From contig JAFZWQ010000024.1 of the NCBI GenBank assembly GCA_017617235.1, positions 17,651 to 81,650 of the forward strand: a stretch of 64,000 nucleotides of DNA, given 5' to 3'. Below, piece by piece: positions 35,283-44,638 of the stretch. The notes below the pieces were generated by a model, which saw only the letters and a program-made list of their open reading frames with translations, had not been told where the DNA came from and ran no database searches. The position numbers and the translations under genes were made by a program. The DNA comes from Bacteroidaceae bacterium. Lineage in GTDB: Bacteria; Bacteroidota; Bacteroidia; Bacteroidales; Bacteroidaceae. Positions within the stretch are counted from its first letter, which is position 1. Every line of letters begins with the position of its first letter.

Positions 35283-37937
35283 CTATTCGAATAGGCGCAG
35301 CTGACCGTTCAACTCGTCGGCCACTTCCTCCTGACTCTGTTCTTCTTCAGTATCTGCCTCTGTGGACTCGGTCTCCTCTGTGTCCTCTGTGCTCGCGGCC
35401 TCGGGCCAGCGAGTAGGCTCCAGTTCCTTGATGTGGGCCACGTTGCAGGTGGTGATGCGCTTTCCCTTGGCCTTGAAGCTCTTGACGCCGATGAAGTCCT
35501 CGGCCTCGATATCCATGGGTTCGCGGAAGTCGTCGTTGCCGCCCATGGTGACGAGCAGGTGAGGGTAGGGGGTGTCTGTCAGCAGGATGAGCTGACTTTC
35601 GGGGTTCTCGCCCAGATAGCTCTGGTGGCGCACGGTGGCCTCGAGGGTGAAACGCTTCATATAGGCATAGCCCTGCTGGTCGGCATCGAAGAGACAGGCC
35701 GTCCAAACCTTGGCACTGTCGTATTTCTCGATGCGTAGAATGTCGTCCTCGTAATGGTTGTTTATGTCAAAGTTCGTCACGTAGAACTCGCCGTTCTTGC
35801 GGATGACCAGAATCTGTTCGTCGCTGTTGAACTCGCCCAGGTATTGACCCTGATCGTCGTAGTTCAGGCGCTTTATATCGGGGTCGAACCATACTTTGCG
35901 TCCGCCCAGCGTGCTTCCGCCATGACGTGAAAGTTTGATGCTGGTTACATCGAGTTTCGTTACCAGATTGCCCATGCTTTGGCGCCCCTTGATGGCAATT
36001 TCCGAGAAGTCCTTTTCGAAGAATACACGCTTCAACTTCGGATTGGGTTTCAGGGTTACCTTCACCACCTCTGCCTCGCCATTCGGGTTGGGGGTGAAAT
36101 AGACGACGCGACTGCCCGCTTTGCCCTGTGTGAGGTCGTATTCACGGTCGCGAGTCATGCTGGTGACATTGAAGCGTTTGATGTAATATGCTCCCGTCTT
36201 GCCATCGCGGTAGATGGCGTTGTACACCGTGCGCGAGTCGTTCTTCTTGAACACAGCCACGTGTATGATTTCTGCCTTCCGCTTCTCGGCTTTCGAGCGC
36301 TCCGTTTCGCCCACAAACAGTTTGTCGGCAATGCGTACCACCTTGTATGTGCCATCCTTATAGAAGAGGATAACATCGTCGATGTCGGAGCAGTTGCATA
36401 CGAACTCGTCCTTCTTCAAGCCTGTACCGATGAAGCCCTCGTCGCGATTGATGTAGAGTTTCTGGTTGGCCTCGACCACCTTGGCGGCGGTGATGGTGTC
36501 GAAATTCTTTATTTCGGTCAAGCGCGGATGGTCCTTGCCGTATTTTTCCTTGATGAAACGGAACCAGTCGGCAGTAACCTCCACCATGTTGGCAAGTTCC
36601 TTGTTGATTTGTTTGATTTCGCTCTTGATGCGGGCGATGTTTTCCTCGGCCTTGTCCTTATTGAACTTCAGGATGCGGGCCATCTTGATGTCCATTAGCC
36701 GCAGGATGTCGTCCTTTGTCACCTCGCGTACCATCTTCGGATACCAAGGTGTCAGTCGCTCGTCAATCCATATGCAGGCCTCGTCCATCGTCTTGGCATT
36801 CTCGAATTGCTTGTCCTTGTAGATGCGCTCCTCGATGAAGATTTGTTCCAATGTGGCGAAATGCAGGGCTTCCATGAGTTCACCCTTGCGGATGAGGCGC
36901 TCCTGTTTGAGCAGATTGAGCGTATGGTCTGTATTACGCTTCAGCACGTCGCTGATGGTGAGGAAGCAGGGTTTGCGGTCGTCGATGACGCAGCAGTTGG
37001 GGGATATCGACACCTCGCAATCCGTGCAGGCATACAGGGCATCGATAGTCTTGTCGCTGCTGGCTCCTGGGGTCAGGTGGATGAGAATCTCCACACCTGC
37101 GGCCGTCAGGTCCTCGACCTTGCGTACCTTTATCTTTCCCTTTTCAGCAGCCTTCAGTATGGAGTCGATGAAGGGGCTGGGCTTGCTGGCCGTACCTGTG
37201 GTCTTGCCAAAGGGTATTTCCGTGATGGCCAACGTCTTCTGGTCGCGCTTCTCTATTTTGGCACGGACACGTACGGTGCCACCGCGCTGACCATCGTTGT
37301 ACTTCGAAACGTCAATTGAACCGCCTGTGGGGAAGTCGGGATATAGGTGGAACTCCTCGCCGTGTAGGTAGCTGATGGCTGCATCGCAAATCTCGTTCAG
37401 GTTGTGCGGCAGTATCTTACAACTCAGGCCCACAGCAATACCTTCGGCTCCCTGTGCCAGCAGCAGGGGGAACTTCACAGGCAGGGTTACCGGTTCCTTG
37501 TTGCGTCCGTCGTACGACAGTTTCCATTCCGTTGTCTTTGGATTGAAGACAACATCCAGCGCGAACTTGCTGAGGCGTGCCTCGATGTATCGGCCGGCAG
37601 CCGCATCGTCGCCCGTAAGGATGTTACCCCAGTTGCCCTGACAGTCAACCAGCAGGTCCTTCTGTCCCAACTGCACCAGCGCGTCCTTGATGCTGGCATC
37701 GCCGTGGGGGTGGAACTGCATTGTGTGTCCCACGATGTTGGCAACCTTGTTGAAGCGGCCGTCGTCCATGCGCTTCATCGAATGCATGATGCGTCGTTGC
37801 ACGGGTTTGAAACCGTCCGTGATGTGTGGCACGGCACGTTCCAGAATAACATAGGATGCGTAGTCGAGGAACCAGTTTTGGTACATCTGGTTCAAATGGT
37901 GGGTAATTCCTTCAATAGGCTTTATATCGTCGGTCAT
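35283..37937 (-). CDS. parC: DNA topoisomerase IV subunit A
   Basis: An 884-residue type IIA topoisomerase A subunit. It decatenates and relaxes DNA with its ParE partner (not in the window). Landmarks are FLDYASYVILERAVPHITDG, KPVQRRIMHSM, VGHTMQFHPHGDASI, and the catalytic tyrosine in AAAGRYIEARLSKF. A beta-propeller-like C-terminal domain follows and the protein ends in a strongly acidic Glu/Thr-rich tail. The ATG at 37937 was chosen because a promoter box lies 19 bp upstream; the open frame extends further but is not homologous. Gyrase A is the alternative, but the propeller lacks an obvious GyrA box. Confidence 0.9.
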   Translation of the reverse strand: MTDDIKPIEGITHHLNQMYQNWFLDYASYVILERAVPHITDGFKPVQRRIMHSMKRMDDGRFNKVANIVGHTMQFHPHGDASIKDALVQLGQKDLLVDCQGNWGNILTGDDAAAGRYIEARLSKFALDVVFNPKTTEWKLSYDGRNKEPVTLPVKFPLLLAQGAEGIAVGLSCKILPHNLNEICDAAISYLHGEEFHLYPDFPTGGSIDVSKYNDGQRGGTVRVRAKIEKRDQKTLAITEIPFGKTTGTASKPSPFIDSILKAAEKGKIKVRKVEDLTAAGVEILIHLTPGASSDKTIDALYACTDCEVSISPNCCVIDDRKPCFLTISDVLKRNTDHTLNLLKQERLIRKGELMEALHFATLEQIFIEERIYKDKQFENAKTMDEACIWIDERLTPWYPKMVREVTKDDILRLMDIKMARILKFNKDKAEENIARIKSEIKQINKELANMVEVTADWFRFIKEKYGKDHPRLTEIKNFDTITAAKVVEANQKLYINRDEGFIGTGLKKDEFVCNCSDIDDVILFYKDGTYKVVRIADKLFVGETERSKAEKRKAEIIHVAVFKKNDSRTVYNAIYRDGKTGAYYIKRFNVTSMTRDREYDLTQGKAGSRVVYFTPNPNGEAEVVKVTLKPNPKLKRVFFEKDFSEIAIKGRQSMGNLVTKLDVTSIKLSRHGGSTLGGRKVWFDPDIKRLNYDDQGQYLGEFNSDEQILVIRKNGEFYVTNFDINNHYEDDILRIEKYDSAKVWTACLFDADQQGYAYMKRFTLEATVRHQSYLGENPESQLILLTDTPYPHLLVTMGGNDDFREPMDIEAEDFIGVKSFKAKGKRITTCNVAHIKELEPTRWPEAASTEDTEETESTEADTEEEQSQEEVADELNGQLRLFE

Positions 37938-37956
37938 GGTATGGTAAATTACGAGA

Positions 37957-37964
37957 CAAAGATA
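37957..37964 (-). promoter_or_regulatory. -7 box for parC
   Basis: On the minus strand this reads TATCTTTG, 19 bp before the ATG at 37937. Confidence 0.65.
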
Positions 37965-38008
37965 GTAAAAAAAAAGGAAAGGGTCGTGCTGTTTCGCCAT
38001 TTTTTGCT

Positions 38009-38016
38009 TACTTTTG
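38009..38016 (+). promoter_or_regulatory. -7 box for the GH67 gene
   Basis: TACTTTTG matches TAnnTTTG and ends 29 bp before the ATG at 38046. It is divergent from the parC promoter. Confidence 0.6.
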
Positions 38017-38045
38017 CAGTATGAGAAATAAAAACCTACGTTCCC

Positions 38046-40019
38046 ATGAATAAGAATCTTGCTTTTCGACGCTTTTTCCCCTTGTTTTTTTGTCTGTTTT
38101 TTGTAACAGCCTATGCCGAAGACGGCAGCCGACTCTGGTTGCGCTATGAGTCGGATGGGCAGGCAAACATTTCTGGGACGTTTGGCGTGGCAAGGGATGA
38201 GTTGCAGACGAACTGGAACGGCGGTCCTGTGGTGCTGAAGCGGCAGAAAGGTATGCCAAAAGATGGCTACAAGATAGTGTCCGATGGTGAGCAGATACGC
38301 ATTTCGGCTAGCACGGATGCTGGTTTGCTGTATGGTGCCTATCACTTGCTCCGACTGCAAGGGATGGGGAATGTTGGTAAGTCATTGAACATTGAGGAGA
38401 GTCCCATGTACGAATGGCGCATCCTGGACCATTGGGACAACCCCGACGGCACCATCGAACGGGGCTTCGCTGGACACAGCATCTTCTGGGAAAATCCTTG
38501 TGAGTTCGTTATTCGTCAATATGCACGGGCCAATGCCTCGGTAGGCATCAACGGGGCTGTGCTGAATAATGTAAATGCCAAGCCGCAGACGTTGGACAGC
38601 GACAATCTGAAGCAGGTGCAGTGGATTGCCGACATCCTGCGTCCTTATGGCATTCGCGTCTATCTCTCCGTGAACTTCGCCTCGCCGATTCGCTTGGGCG
38701 GTCTGACTACTGCCGACCCGTTGGACAAGGATGTTGCGGGTTGGTGGAAACAAAAGGTGGACGAGATTTATCGCCTGATTCCCGACTTCGGAGGATTCCT
38801 TGTGAAGGCAAACTCAGAAGGAGAGCCTGGGCCGTGCGACTATGGACGCACCCATGCCGAAGGGGCGAACATGTTGGCGCGGGCCTTGAAACCACACAAG
38901 GGTATCGTGATGTGGCGCACCTTCGTCTATGCGCCCAACGACCCCGATCGTGCCAAACAGGCCTATAAGGAGTTCCAACCATTGGACGGACAGTTCCTTG
39001 ACAATGTGATTCTGCAGGTAAAGAACGGTCCCATTGACTTCCAGCCCCGCGAACCGTATAGTCCGCTGTTTACAAGCCTGAAGTCGACTCTTGTGATGGC
39101 TGAGTTGCAGGTGACACAGGAGTATCTGGGTGCTGCCAACCACCTAACTTTCCTGGCTCCCATGTGGCAGGAGTTTTTCTCGCTGGTGAAGCCGGCATCG
39201 CTGAAGGCCATTGCTGGTGTTGCCAATGTCGGGGACAACATAAACTGGTGCGGTCACCATTTCGCCCAAGCCAATTGGTACACTTTCGGACGGTTGGCGT
39301 GGAATCCCAATCTGACGGCAGAGACCATTGCCCGCGAGTGGCTGGCCCAAACCTTCACAACAGATAAACGTTTCGTCAATCCCATGACTGACATGATGGT
39401 TTCGAGCTACGAGACGGTGGTCAGCTACATGATGCCTTTGGGCCTGCATCATCAATTTGCAGGAGGCCATCACTACGGTCCCGAACCTTGGTACACGGCA
39501 CCTGGCATACGTAGCGATTGGACACCGGCCTATTACCATCGTGCCGACTCGCTGGGCCTGGGCTTCGATCGCAGCAGTAGGGGTACTGATGCCGTTTCGC
39601 AATATCCTGATGAACTTCGCGACCAGTACGACGACATACGCACTTGTCCTGAGAAGTACCTGACTTGGTTCCATCATGTTCCTTGGGACTATCGGATGCA
39701 CAATGGACGCACCTTCTGGGACGAACTGTGCCATAAATACGATGAGGGTGTACATGGTGCCCGTCGCATGTTGGCAATCTGGGACAGCATGATGCCGTAC
39801 GTCGATAAGGAACGCTTTGCTGAGGTGCAGCGCAAACTACGCATCCAGGCCCGCGATTCCGAATGGTGGCGCGATGCTTGCCTGCTGTATTTCCAGACGT
39901 TCTCGAAGCGTCCGATTCCGCAGGACGTTGAACATCCCGTTCACAATCTGGACGAGATGATGAAATTCCGCATCCATATCACGAACTACGAGAATCCCGA
40001 ATGTGGATACAGCAAGTAA
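38046..40019 (+). CDS. aguA: GH67 alpha-glucuronidase
   Basis: A 657-residue exported enzyme with a signal peptide (about 1-24). It removes 4-O-methyl-glucuronic acid from the ends of xylo-oligosaccharides. The family catalytic residues are visible with the right spacing: acid Glu-258 (VKANSEGEPGP), base pair Asp-331 (GPIDFQPREP) and Glu-359 (VTQEYLG), which correspond to E292, D365 and E393 of the Cellvibrio enzyme (same 73- and 28-residue gaps). The N-terminal domain and C-terminal helical region are intact. It stands alone between its promoter and a terminator; no xylanase gene is adjacent. Confidence 0.94.
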   Translation: MNKNLAFRRFFPLFFCLFFVTAYAEDGSRLWLRYESDGQANISGTFGVARDELQTNWNGGPVVLKRQKGMPKDGYKIVSDGEQIRISASTDAGLLYGAYHLLRLQGMGNVGKSLNIEESPMYEWRILDHWDNPDGTIERGFAGHSIFWENPCEFVIRQYARANASVGINGAVLNNVNAKPQTLDSDNLKQVQWIADILRPYGIRVYLSVNFASPIRLGGLTTADPLDKDVAGWWKQKVDEIYRLIPDFGGFLVKANSEGEPGPCDYGRTHAEGANMLARALKPHKGIVMWRTFVYAPNDPDRAKQAYKEFQPLDGQFLDNVILQVKNGPIDFQPREPYSPLFTSLKSTLVMAELQVTQEYLGAANHLTFLAPMWQEFFSLVKPASLKAIAGVANVGDNINWCGHHFAQANWYTFGRLAWNPNLTAETIAREWLAQTFTTDKRFVNPMTDMMVSSYETVVSYMMPLGLHHQFAGGHHYGPEPWYTAPGIRSDWTPAYYHRADSLGLGFDRSSRGTDAVSQYPDELRDQYDDIRTCPEKYLTWFHHVPWDYRMHNGRTFWDELCHKYDEGVHGARRMLAIWDSMMPYVDKERFAEVQRKLRIQARDSEWWRDACLLYFQTFSKRPIPQDVEHPVHNLDEMMKFRIHITNYENPECGYSK

Positions 40020-40026
40020 CAAAACG

Positions 40027-40062
40027 AAGCGCCCCTCGATTGAACGAAGGGCGCTTTGCTTT
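40027..40062. terminator. Terminator between the converging GH67 and M16 genes
   Basis: Arms 40027-40038 (AAGCGCCCCTCG) and 40045-40056 pair with one mismatch, followed by TTTGCTTTG. It can serve both strands. Confidence 0.75.
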
Positions 40063-40071
40063 GTATGATGC

Positions 40072-42978
40072 TTAGTATCCGAAGATTTCTTCGAGGGAAA
40101 CGCGACGGATGGGTGCAATCTGCTGTAGGGCAGCTATGTCGAGTTCCTTCTCGTTGCCCAGGATGAAGTAACGTCCCTTCTTGTTGGCAATTTGCTGTTG
40201 CTCGAATTCGGCGATGTCCTTCAAGGTCAGGTCCTGCAGGTCTTCGTAAATCTTCTTGTTCACATCGAAGTCGTAACCTTGCTTCCGTGCAGAGAGGTAG
40301 GCCTGTATGACTCCGAACTTTGTGGTGCGCTGGGTGGCCATCTGCTTGGTCAGGGCGTCTTTCGATATCTGGAAGGCAGCCTCGCTTTGCGGCATTTTGT
40401 CGAGTATCTCACGGAACTGGTTGATGCAGTCCATCATCTTGTCGTTCTGGGTGATGATGTGTGTCATGAAGAATTCCGGGTCGCCTTTCTTGCTGGGTGT
40501 CCTGTAGTTTGCCCATGCGTTGTATGCCAAGCCGCGTGCCTCGCGCATCTCTTGGAAGACAATGCCGTTCATGCCGCCTCCGAAGTATTCGTTGTAAAGG
40601 TCGATGGCAGCGTGTTCGTCCAAATTGGTCTGGCGTCCATTATTAAGGTACAAGCGCATGTAGATGTTCTTGGCATCGTATGGAGCGATGAGGACTTCCG
40701 GCTGTTCCGTTACCTGCAGCAGGTAGGGACGGCCCTCGGGAGCAGCCTTCAGGGCTTCTGGCGTGGCATGCGATTGGGCAATGTTTTGCTCTAGGTCGGC
40801 TTTGCTCAGCGGTCCGTAGTAGAGCACTTCGTGTGTATATTGGTTGAGGCCTTTGAGCAGGTCGAGCAGCATTTGCGGGTCTGTCTCGCGAAGTTCCTGT
40901 TCTGTCATCTCGTCGCGGAAGGCATTGTGCGGGCCGTACAACGTGTAGTAATTCAGGGCGGTGAAGCATACTTGTTGGTCAGACTTCCTGTCCTGACGTT
41001 CCTTCAGCATGAGTCCCACCATTTCGTCGTATGCGTCATAATCCACTTTGGCATTGTGCAATAGTTCTTCGAGCAGGCTAAGTGCCTGGGGCATATTCTC
41101 GCTGAGGCCTGAGAGTCCGATTTGTATCTCGTCGCTGTTCACGCTTACCGAGTAGTTGCAGGCCAGTTTGTAGAATTCCTGCTTGACCTCTGCTGCCGAT
41201 TTCTGCTGGGTTCCCAGGAAGTCGATGTACGAGGCGGCTACGTCGTAACGATGGTCGGTTTCCTGTCCGAAGGGATAACGGAACAGCAGGGTGAAGAGGT
41301 CGTTTTCCTTGTTTTCTTTGTAGATGACGGGCAGACCCTGCTTTGTATCGAAGAACGAGAGGTCTTTCTGGAAGTCGAGGAATACGGGCTGGATGGGCTT
41401 CACCTGACTTTGCTGAATCTCCTCGACAAAGGGGCTCACCAGGTCGCGATTCGTGGGAATGGGCGTGATGGCGGGTTTGTCTATCTTCTTCTGGGTGGTG
41501 TCTTCGCCCTGACGTTTGAAGACGCTGACATAGCCGTCGGTAAAGAAGTGGTTGGCAAAGGCGACGATGTCCTGCTTCGTTATTTTGCTGAGGCGCTCCA
41601 TCTGGCTAACCTCCTGCTGCCACTCCAAGCCGTTGATGAAGGCGGACATCATTTTGCTGACGCGGGCTTCGTTGTGTTCCAGTTCACGCAGTTCGTCGAG
41701 TTTCTTGTTGTTCAGTGCTGCTGTAATCAGGTCTTCGTCGAATTCTCCTGCCTTCAGTTTGTTGATTTCTGCGAGCATGAGTTCTCGAACCTCTTCCAGC
41801 GTCTGGCCTTCCTTGGGGGTTCCGCCTATCATGAAGAAGCCGTAGTCGAGCATGGGCTCCAGGACCGACCATGCATTCATCACCTTCATTTCCTGGTTCA
41901 GGTCGAGGTCGAACAGTCCTGCCTTGCCGTTGCACAGGATGGCATCGATGATTTCCAACGTGTCGTTCTGCAGGGATTGGGCGCGTTCGCTGCGCCATCC
42001 CATCCAGATTCCCTCGGCTTCGAGGCCCATGACTGTGGTGTCGACGGGTTGTGTCAGGGGCTGCATCTCAGGGAATGTGGGCTGGCTGACGTCTTCCCCA
42101 GGCTGCCACTCGCCAAATTGCTTTTCCAGGATGGCCATCACCTCGTCGGGGTCGAAGTCGCCTGACATGCAGATGGCTACATTGTTGGGCACGTACCATT
42201 TGGCGAAGTAGTTCTTGATGTTGGTAATCGAGGGGTTCTTCAGGTGTTGCTGGGTGCCGATGGTGGTTTGTGTTCCGTAGGGATGTGAGGGGAACAGTTT
42301 GGCCATCATGGCTTCGTATTGCTTGTTCGAGTCGCTGCCCAGTCCGATGTTGTACTCCTCGTAAACGGCCTCCAGCTCAGTGTGGAAGCCGCGGATGACC
42401 ATGTTCTGGAAACGGTCGGCCTGGATGCGGGCCCAGTTCTCTATTTCGTTCGAGGGGATGTCCTCGATGTAGCAGGTGACGTCGTTCGATGTGAAGGCGT
42501 TGGAACCCTCTGACCCGATGGCTGCCATCAGTTTGTCGTATTCGTTGGGAATGAAATACTTGGCGGCCAGCTGGCTGACGCTGTCAATCTCGTGATACTT
42601 CTGCTTTCTCAGAGCCTCGTCCGTAATCTGGCGGTACTCTTCGTAGCGACGCTCGATGTCGTCCAGCAGCGGCTGCTCGGCTTCCATGTCGGTGGTGCCG
42701 AACTGGGCTGTGCCCTTGAACATCAGGTGCTCCAGATAGTGGGCCAGACCTGTGGTTTCTGCAGGGTCGTTCTTCGAGCCAGTACGTACGGCGATGTACG
42801 TCTGCACCTTGGGCTTCTCCTTGTTTACGGACAGATAGACTTTCAACCCGTTCTCCAGGGTGTAGATGCGTGTCTGCATCGGGTCACCCTTGACGGATTC
42901 GTAACTGTACTTCTTCTTACATGCGCTGAGCAGACACAGGGCTGCCAGCAGTACGAACAGGATGTTTCTTGCTTTCAT
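40072..42978 (-). CDS. M16-family zinc peptidase lipoprotein
   Basis: A 968-residue protein from the ATG at 42978. The signal peptide ends in LLSAC with lipid Cys-20. The inverted zinc motif HYLEH is at residues 80-84 (AHYLEHLMFKGT), in the first of four M16 half-domains; a second domain pair without a full active site follows (ARGLAYNAWANYRTP near residue 815). The layout is that of full-length insulinase/pitrilysin-type enzymes. It likely degrades peptides in the periplasm. An ATG at 43104 lies upstream of the promoter box and is rejected. Confidence 0.92.
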   Translation of the reverse strand: MKARNILFVLLAALCLLSACKKKYSYESVKGDPMQTRIYTLENGLKVYLSVNKEKPKVQTYIAVRTGSKNDPAETTGLAHYLEHLMFKGTAQFGTTDMEAEQPLLDDIERRYEEYRQITDEALRKQKYHEIDSVSQLAAKYFIPNEYDKLMAAIGSEGSNAFTSNDVTCYIEDIPSNEIENWARIQADRFQNMVIRGFHTELEAVYEEYNIGLGSDSNKQYEAMMAKLFPSHPYGTQTTIGTQQHLKNPSITNIKNYFAKWYVPNNVAICMSGDFDPDEVMAILEKQFGEWQPGEDVSQPTFPEMQPLTQPVDTTVMGLEAEGIWMGWRSERAQSLQNDTLEIIDAILCNGKAGLFDLDLNQEMKVMNAWSVLEPMLDYGFFMIGGTPKEGQTLEEVRELMLAEINKLKAGEFDEDLITAALNNKKLDELRELEHNEARVSKMMSAFINGLEWQQEVSQMERLSKITKQDIVAFANHFFTDGYVSVFKRQGEDTTQKKIDKPAITPIPTNRDLVSPFVEEIQQSQVKPIQPVFLDFQKDLSFFDTKQGLPVIYKENKENDLFTLLFRYPFGQETDHRYDVAASYIDFLGTQQKSAAEVKQEFYKLACNYSVSVNSDEIQIGLSGLSENMPQALSLLEELLHNAKVDYDAYDEMVGLMLKERQDRKSDQQVCFTALNYYTLYGPHNAFRDEMTEQELRETDPQMLLDLLKGLNQYTHEVLYYGPLSKADLEQNIAQSHATPEALKAAPEGRPYLLQVTEQPEVLIAPYDAKNIYMRLYLNNGRQTNLDEHAAIDLYNEYFGGGMNGIVFQEMREARGLAYNAWANYRTPSKKGDPEFFMTHIITQNDKMMDCINQFREILDKMPQSEAAFQISKDALTKQMATQRTTKFGVIQAYLSARKQGYDFDVNKKIYEDLQDLTLKDIAEFEQQQIANKKGRYFILGNEKELDIAALQQIAPIRRVSLEEIFGY

Positions 42979-43003
42979 AACGTGATTTTCAAAGTTTCGG
43001 AGA

Positions 43004-43011
43004 CAAAGATA
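43004..43011 (-). promoter_or_regulatory. -7 box for the M16 peptidase gene
   Basis: On the minus strand this reads TATCTTTG, 25 bp before the ATG at 42978. Confidence 0.6.
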
Positions 43012-43085
43012 CGAAATAATCTTGTAGTGGAGAAGAAGCGTGCCGATTATTTGCGAAACACATGCCGGCTGGCGGAACCACACAA

Positions 43086-43123
43086 CGCTCCGCTTGACAC
43101 ACAATTGTGTGACAAGGGAAGGA
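43086..43123. repeat. Dispersed palindromic repeat, copy B
   Basis: All 38 bases match the reverse complement of 24578-24615, centred on CACACAATTGTGTG. CAACGCTCCGC adjoins it, as in the region of copy A. Confidence 0.85.
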
Positions 43124-43159
43124 TTACTATTCCTAGGCGCCTAACGATGGGTCGTTTTG

Positions 43160-43183
43160 CTTGTCACACAATTGTGTGTCAAG
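43160..43183. repeat. Dispersed palindromic repeat, copy C
   Basis: A 24-bp core identical to bases 24585-24608, inverted relative to copy B 37 bp away. The flanks differ from copies A and B. Confidence 0.8.
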
Positions 43184-43344
43184 AGAGGCGACGCGTCGTT
43201 GTCCTGCGAGCCACACATCCCCTGGGCCGCAACATCGTGTGGCTGTGGCGCCTGTCGCCCCTCGTCCTCGTGCCGGAAACAGGGCGTTTTTGTGCAGGGA
43301 TAGGCAGTTTTTTTCCTAAAAGTCAAAATCTTATCCCCATAGTG

Positions 43345-43375
43345 TTGGGAGTTTCAATTTATTTTCATAACTTTG
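43345..43375 (+). promoter_or_regulatory. Promoter of the two-gene membrane unit
   Basis: TTGG at 43345-43348, a 19-bp spacer, then TAACTTTG at 43368-43375. The box ends 31 bp before the ATG at 43407. Confidence 0.6.
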
Positions 43376-43406
43376 CCTTGACGACGTTAAACTTTTAAAT
43401 CTAACT

Positions 43407-44591
43407 ATGGAAGAACAAATGCTGAACAACGAGGCGCTCCAGTATCTGGACGAAGCCATGTTTACCTCCTCACTCATCAGTAAGAAAGACCGTGCGAAGG
43501 GTCAGACCGACTGGGACAACGTGTATCCCCGCACCAAAGCCGAGACACAGCGGATGGCTGAACTGCTGGAGAAAGCCAACGAGGTGGTGGAAGACCCCAA
43601 CGACGAGGACTATCGCGAACGTTACAACAGTCTGGCGGAAATCGTGGATTGGTCGCAAAAGCGCCATCGCACGTGGATGTGGTCACTCATCGCAGGTGCC
43701 CTCCTCGGAGCCGGCATCTTCTATTACTACCAGAATGAGCAGAAGAAAAAAATTGCAGAGGCTCAGGCCGAACAGGCACAAGTGGAGGAGTGGACAGAAG
43801 AGAAGGTGGGGCAGACCACTTGGGAATCATGCCCGGATGAACACTCCAACAACGCATACAGCATACGTCTGACATCTGCCGGGAAATACAAGACCTATAA
43901 ACTCATAAACCTGAAGAAATATGCGTTAGGCTGCGACAATCGTGCCAAGGATTGGCAGCAGAGGGCAGACACAGCTACACTGGAAGAGAACAAGGAGAAA
44001 TATCTGAAGAACCTGGCGACGGAGAACGAGCGTGCCACGAATTATCGTGCCGAATACGACTCCATCAATGCGATGGATTATGCTCAGGTACACGAAATGG
44101 CTAAAACAGACTTGGCAAATCATGTAAATTCTGAGGAATCGCACGGAAAGACCCTGCGAAACTACATGATTTACCTCCTGATTCTTATACCTCTTTATAT
44201 TATTACGGGCTATCCTCATGGCTACACCATCACCCGTCACACCCGTCGGACAGGCTGCCTGAACATCTTCCGAAAGGTCGGCTTCGCCATAGCATCGTTC
44301 TGCTTCGGAGCAGGATTGGCGATGAGCCTGTTGCCGGATTACAAGGTAAAGACGTACTACTCGGATGGCAGCACACGCACCCACACAGAGGGCAACGTGC
44401 TGAATTTCCTCATCCTCTTCCTGAAATTTGGCCTCATGATTATCGGAGCCTTCATCTTCTGCTTCGTATCCTCTATTGTCATGACGGTAGAGACGATTTC
44501 CGGCCTGTACAACAACTTCAACTGGTCCGGATGGTTCCGCAAGCTGGTGCCTGCCCGTCAGGCCGCTCAACCCGCAGAGCCCGCAAACTAA
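43407..44591 (+). CDS. Multi-pass membrane protein of unknown function
   Basis: A 394-residue protein without a signal peptide. Residues 1-88 are polar and helical. A first membrane segment lies at about 89-108, then a long Glu/Lys/Gln-rich helical, probably coiled-coil region (110-245). Three more membrane segments follow at about 251-268, 291-309 and 332-360, and the tail is Pro/Ala-rich. No family is recognised. A second start at residue 5 is possible. It is followed 47 bp later by a small membrane protein with an L7/L12-like domain, probably on the same transcript, which suggests a joint role at the inner membrane. Confidence 0.75.
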   Translation: MEEQMLNNEALQYLDEAMFTSSLISKKDRAKGQTDWDNVYPRTKAETQRMAELLEKANEVVEDPNDEDYRERYNSLAEIVDWSQKRHRTWMWSLIAGALLGAGIFYYYQNEQKKKIAEAQAEQAQVEEWTEEKVGQTTWESCPDEHSNNAYSIRLTSAGKYKTYKLINLKKYALGCDNRAKDWQQRADTATLEENKEKYLKNLATENERATNYRAEYDSINAMDYAQVHEMAKTDLANHVNSEESHGKTLRNYMIYLLILIPLYIITGYPHGYTITRHTRRTGCLNIFRKVGFAIASFCFGAGLAMSLLPDYKVKTYYSDGSTRTHTEGNVLNFLILFLKFGLMIIGAFIFCFVSSIVMTVETISGLYNNFNWSGWFRKLVPARQAAQPAEPAN

Positions 44592-44638
44592 GCAAACAAC
44601 AACCAATCAATTAATAACTAACTAAACAATTTACAATT

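Larger units (their letters stand above)
43019..43344. other. Gene-free region carrying palindromic repeats
   Basis: No gene is supported. It holds two copies of the palindromic repeat (43086-43123 and 43160-43183) and GC-rich sequence with several CGTTGT/ACAACG motifs. It lies between the M16 promoter and the promoter of the 394-residue membrane protein. Confidence 0.55.

Noticed and set aside
37938-38360. N-terminal extension of the topoisomerase gene
   Set aside because: The promoter box at 37957-37964 lies inside it and homology starts at the ATG at 37937.
42979-43104. N-terminal extension of the M16 peptidase
   Set aside because: It covers the promoter box and part of a repeat; the lipoprotein signal begins at 42978.
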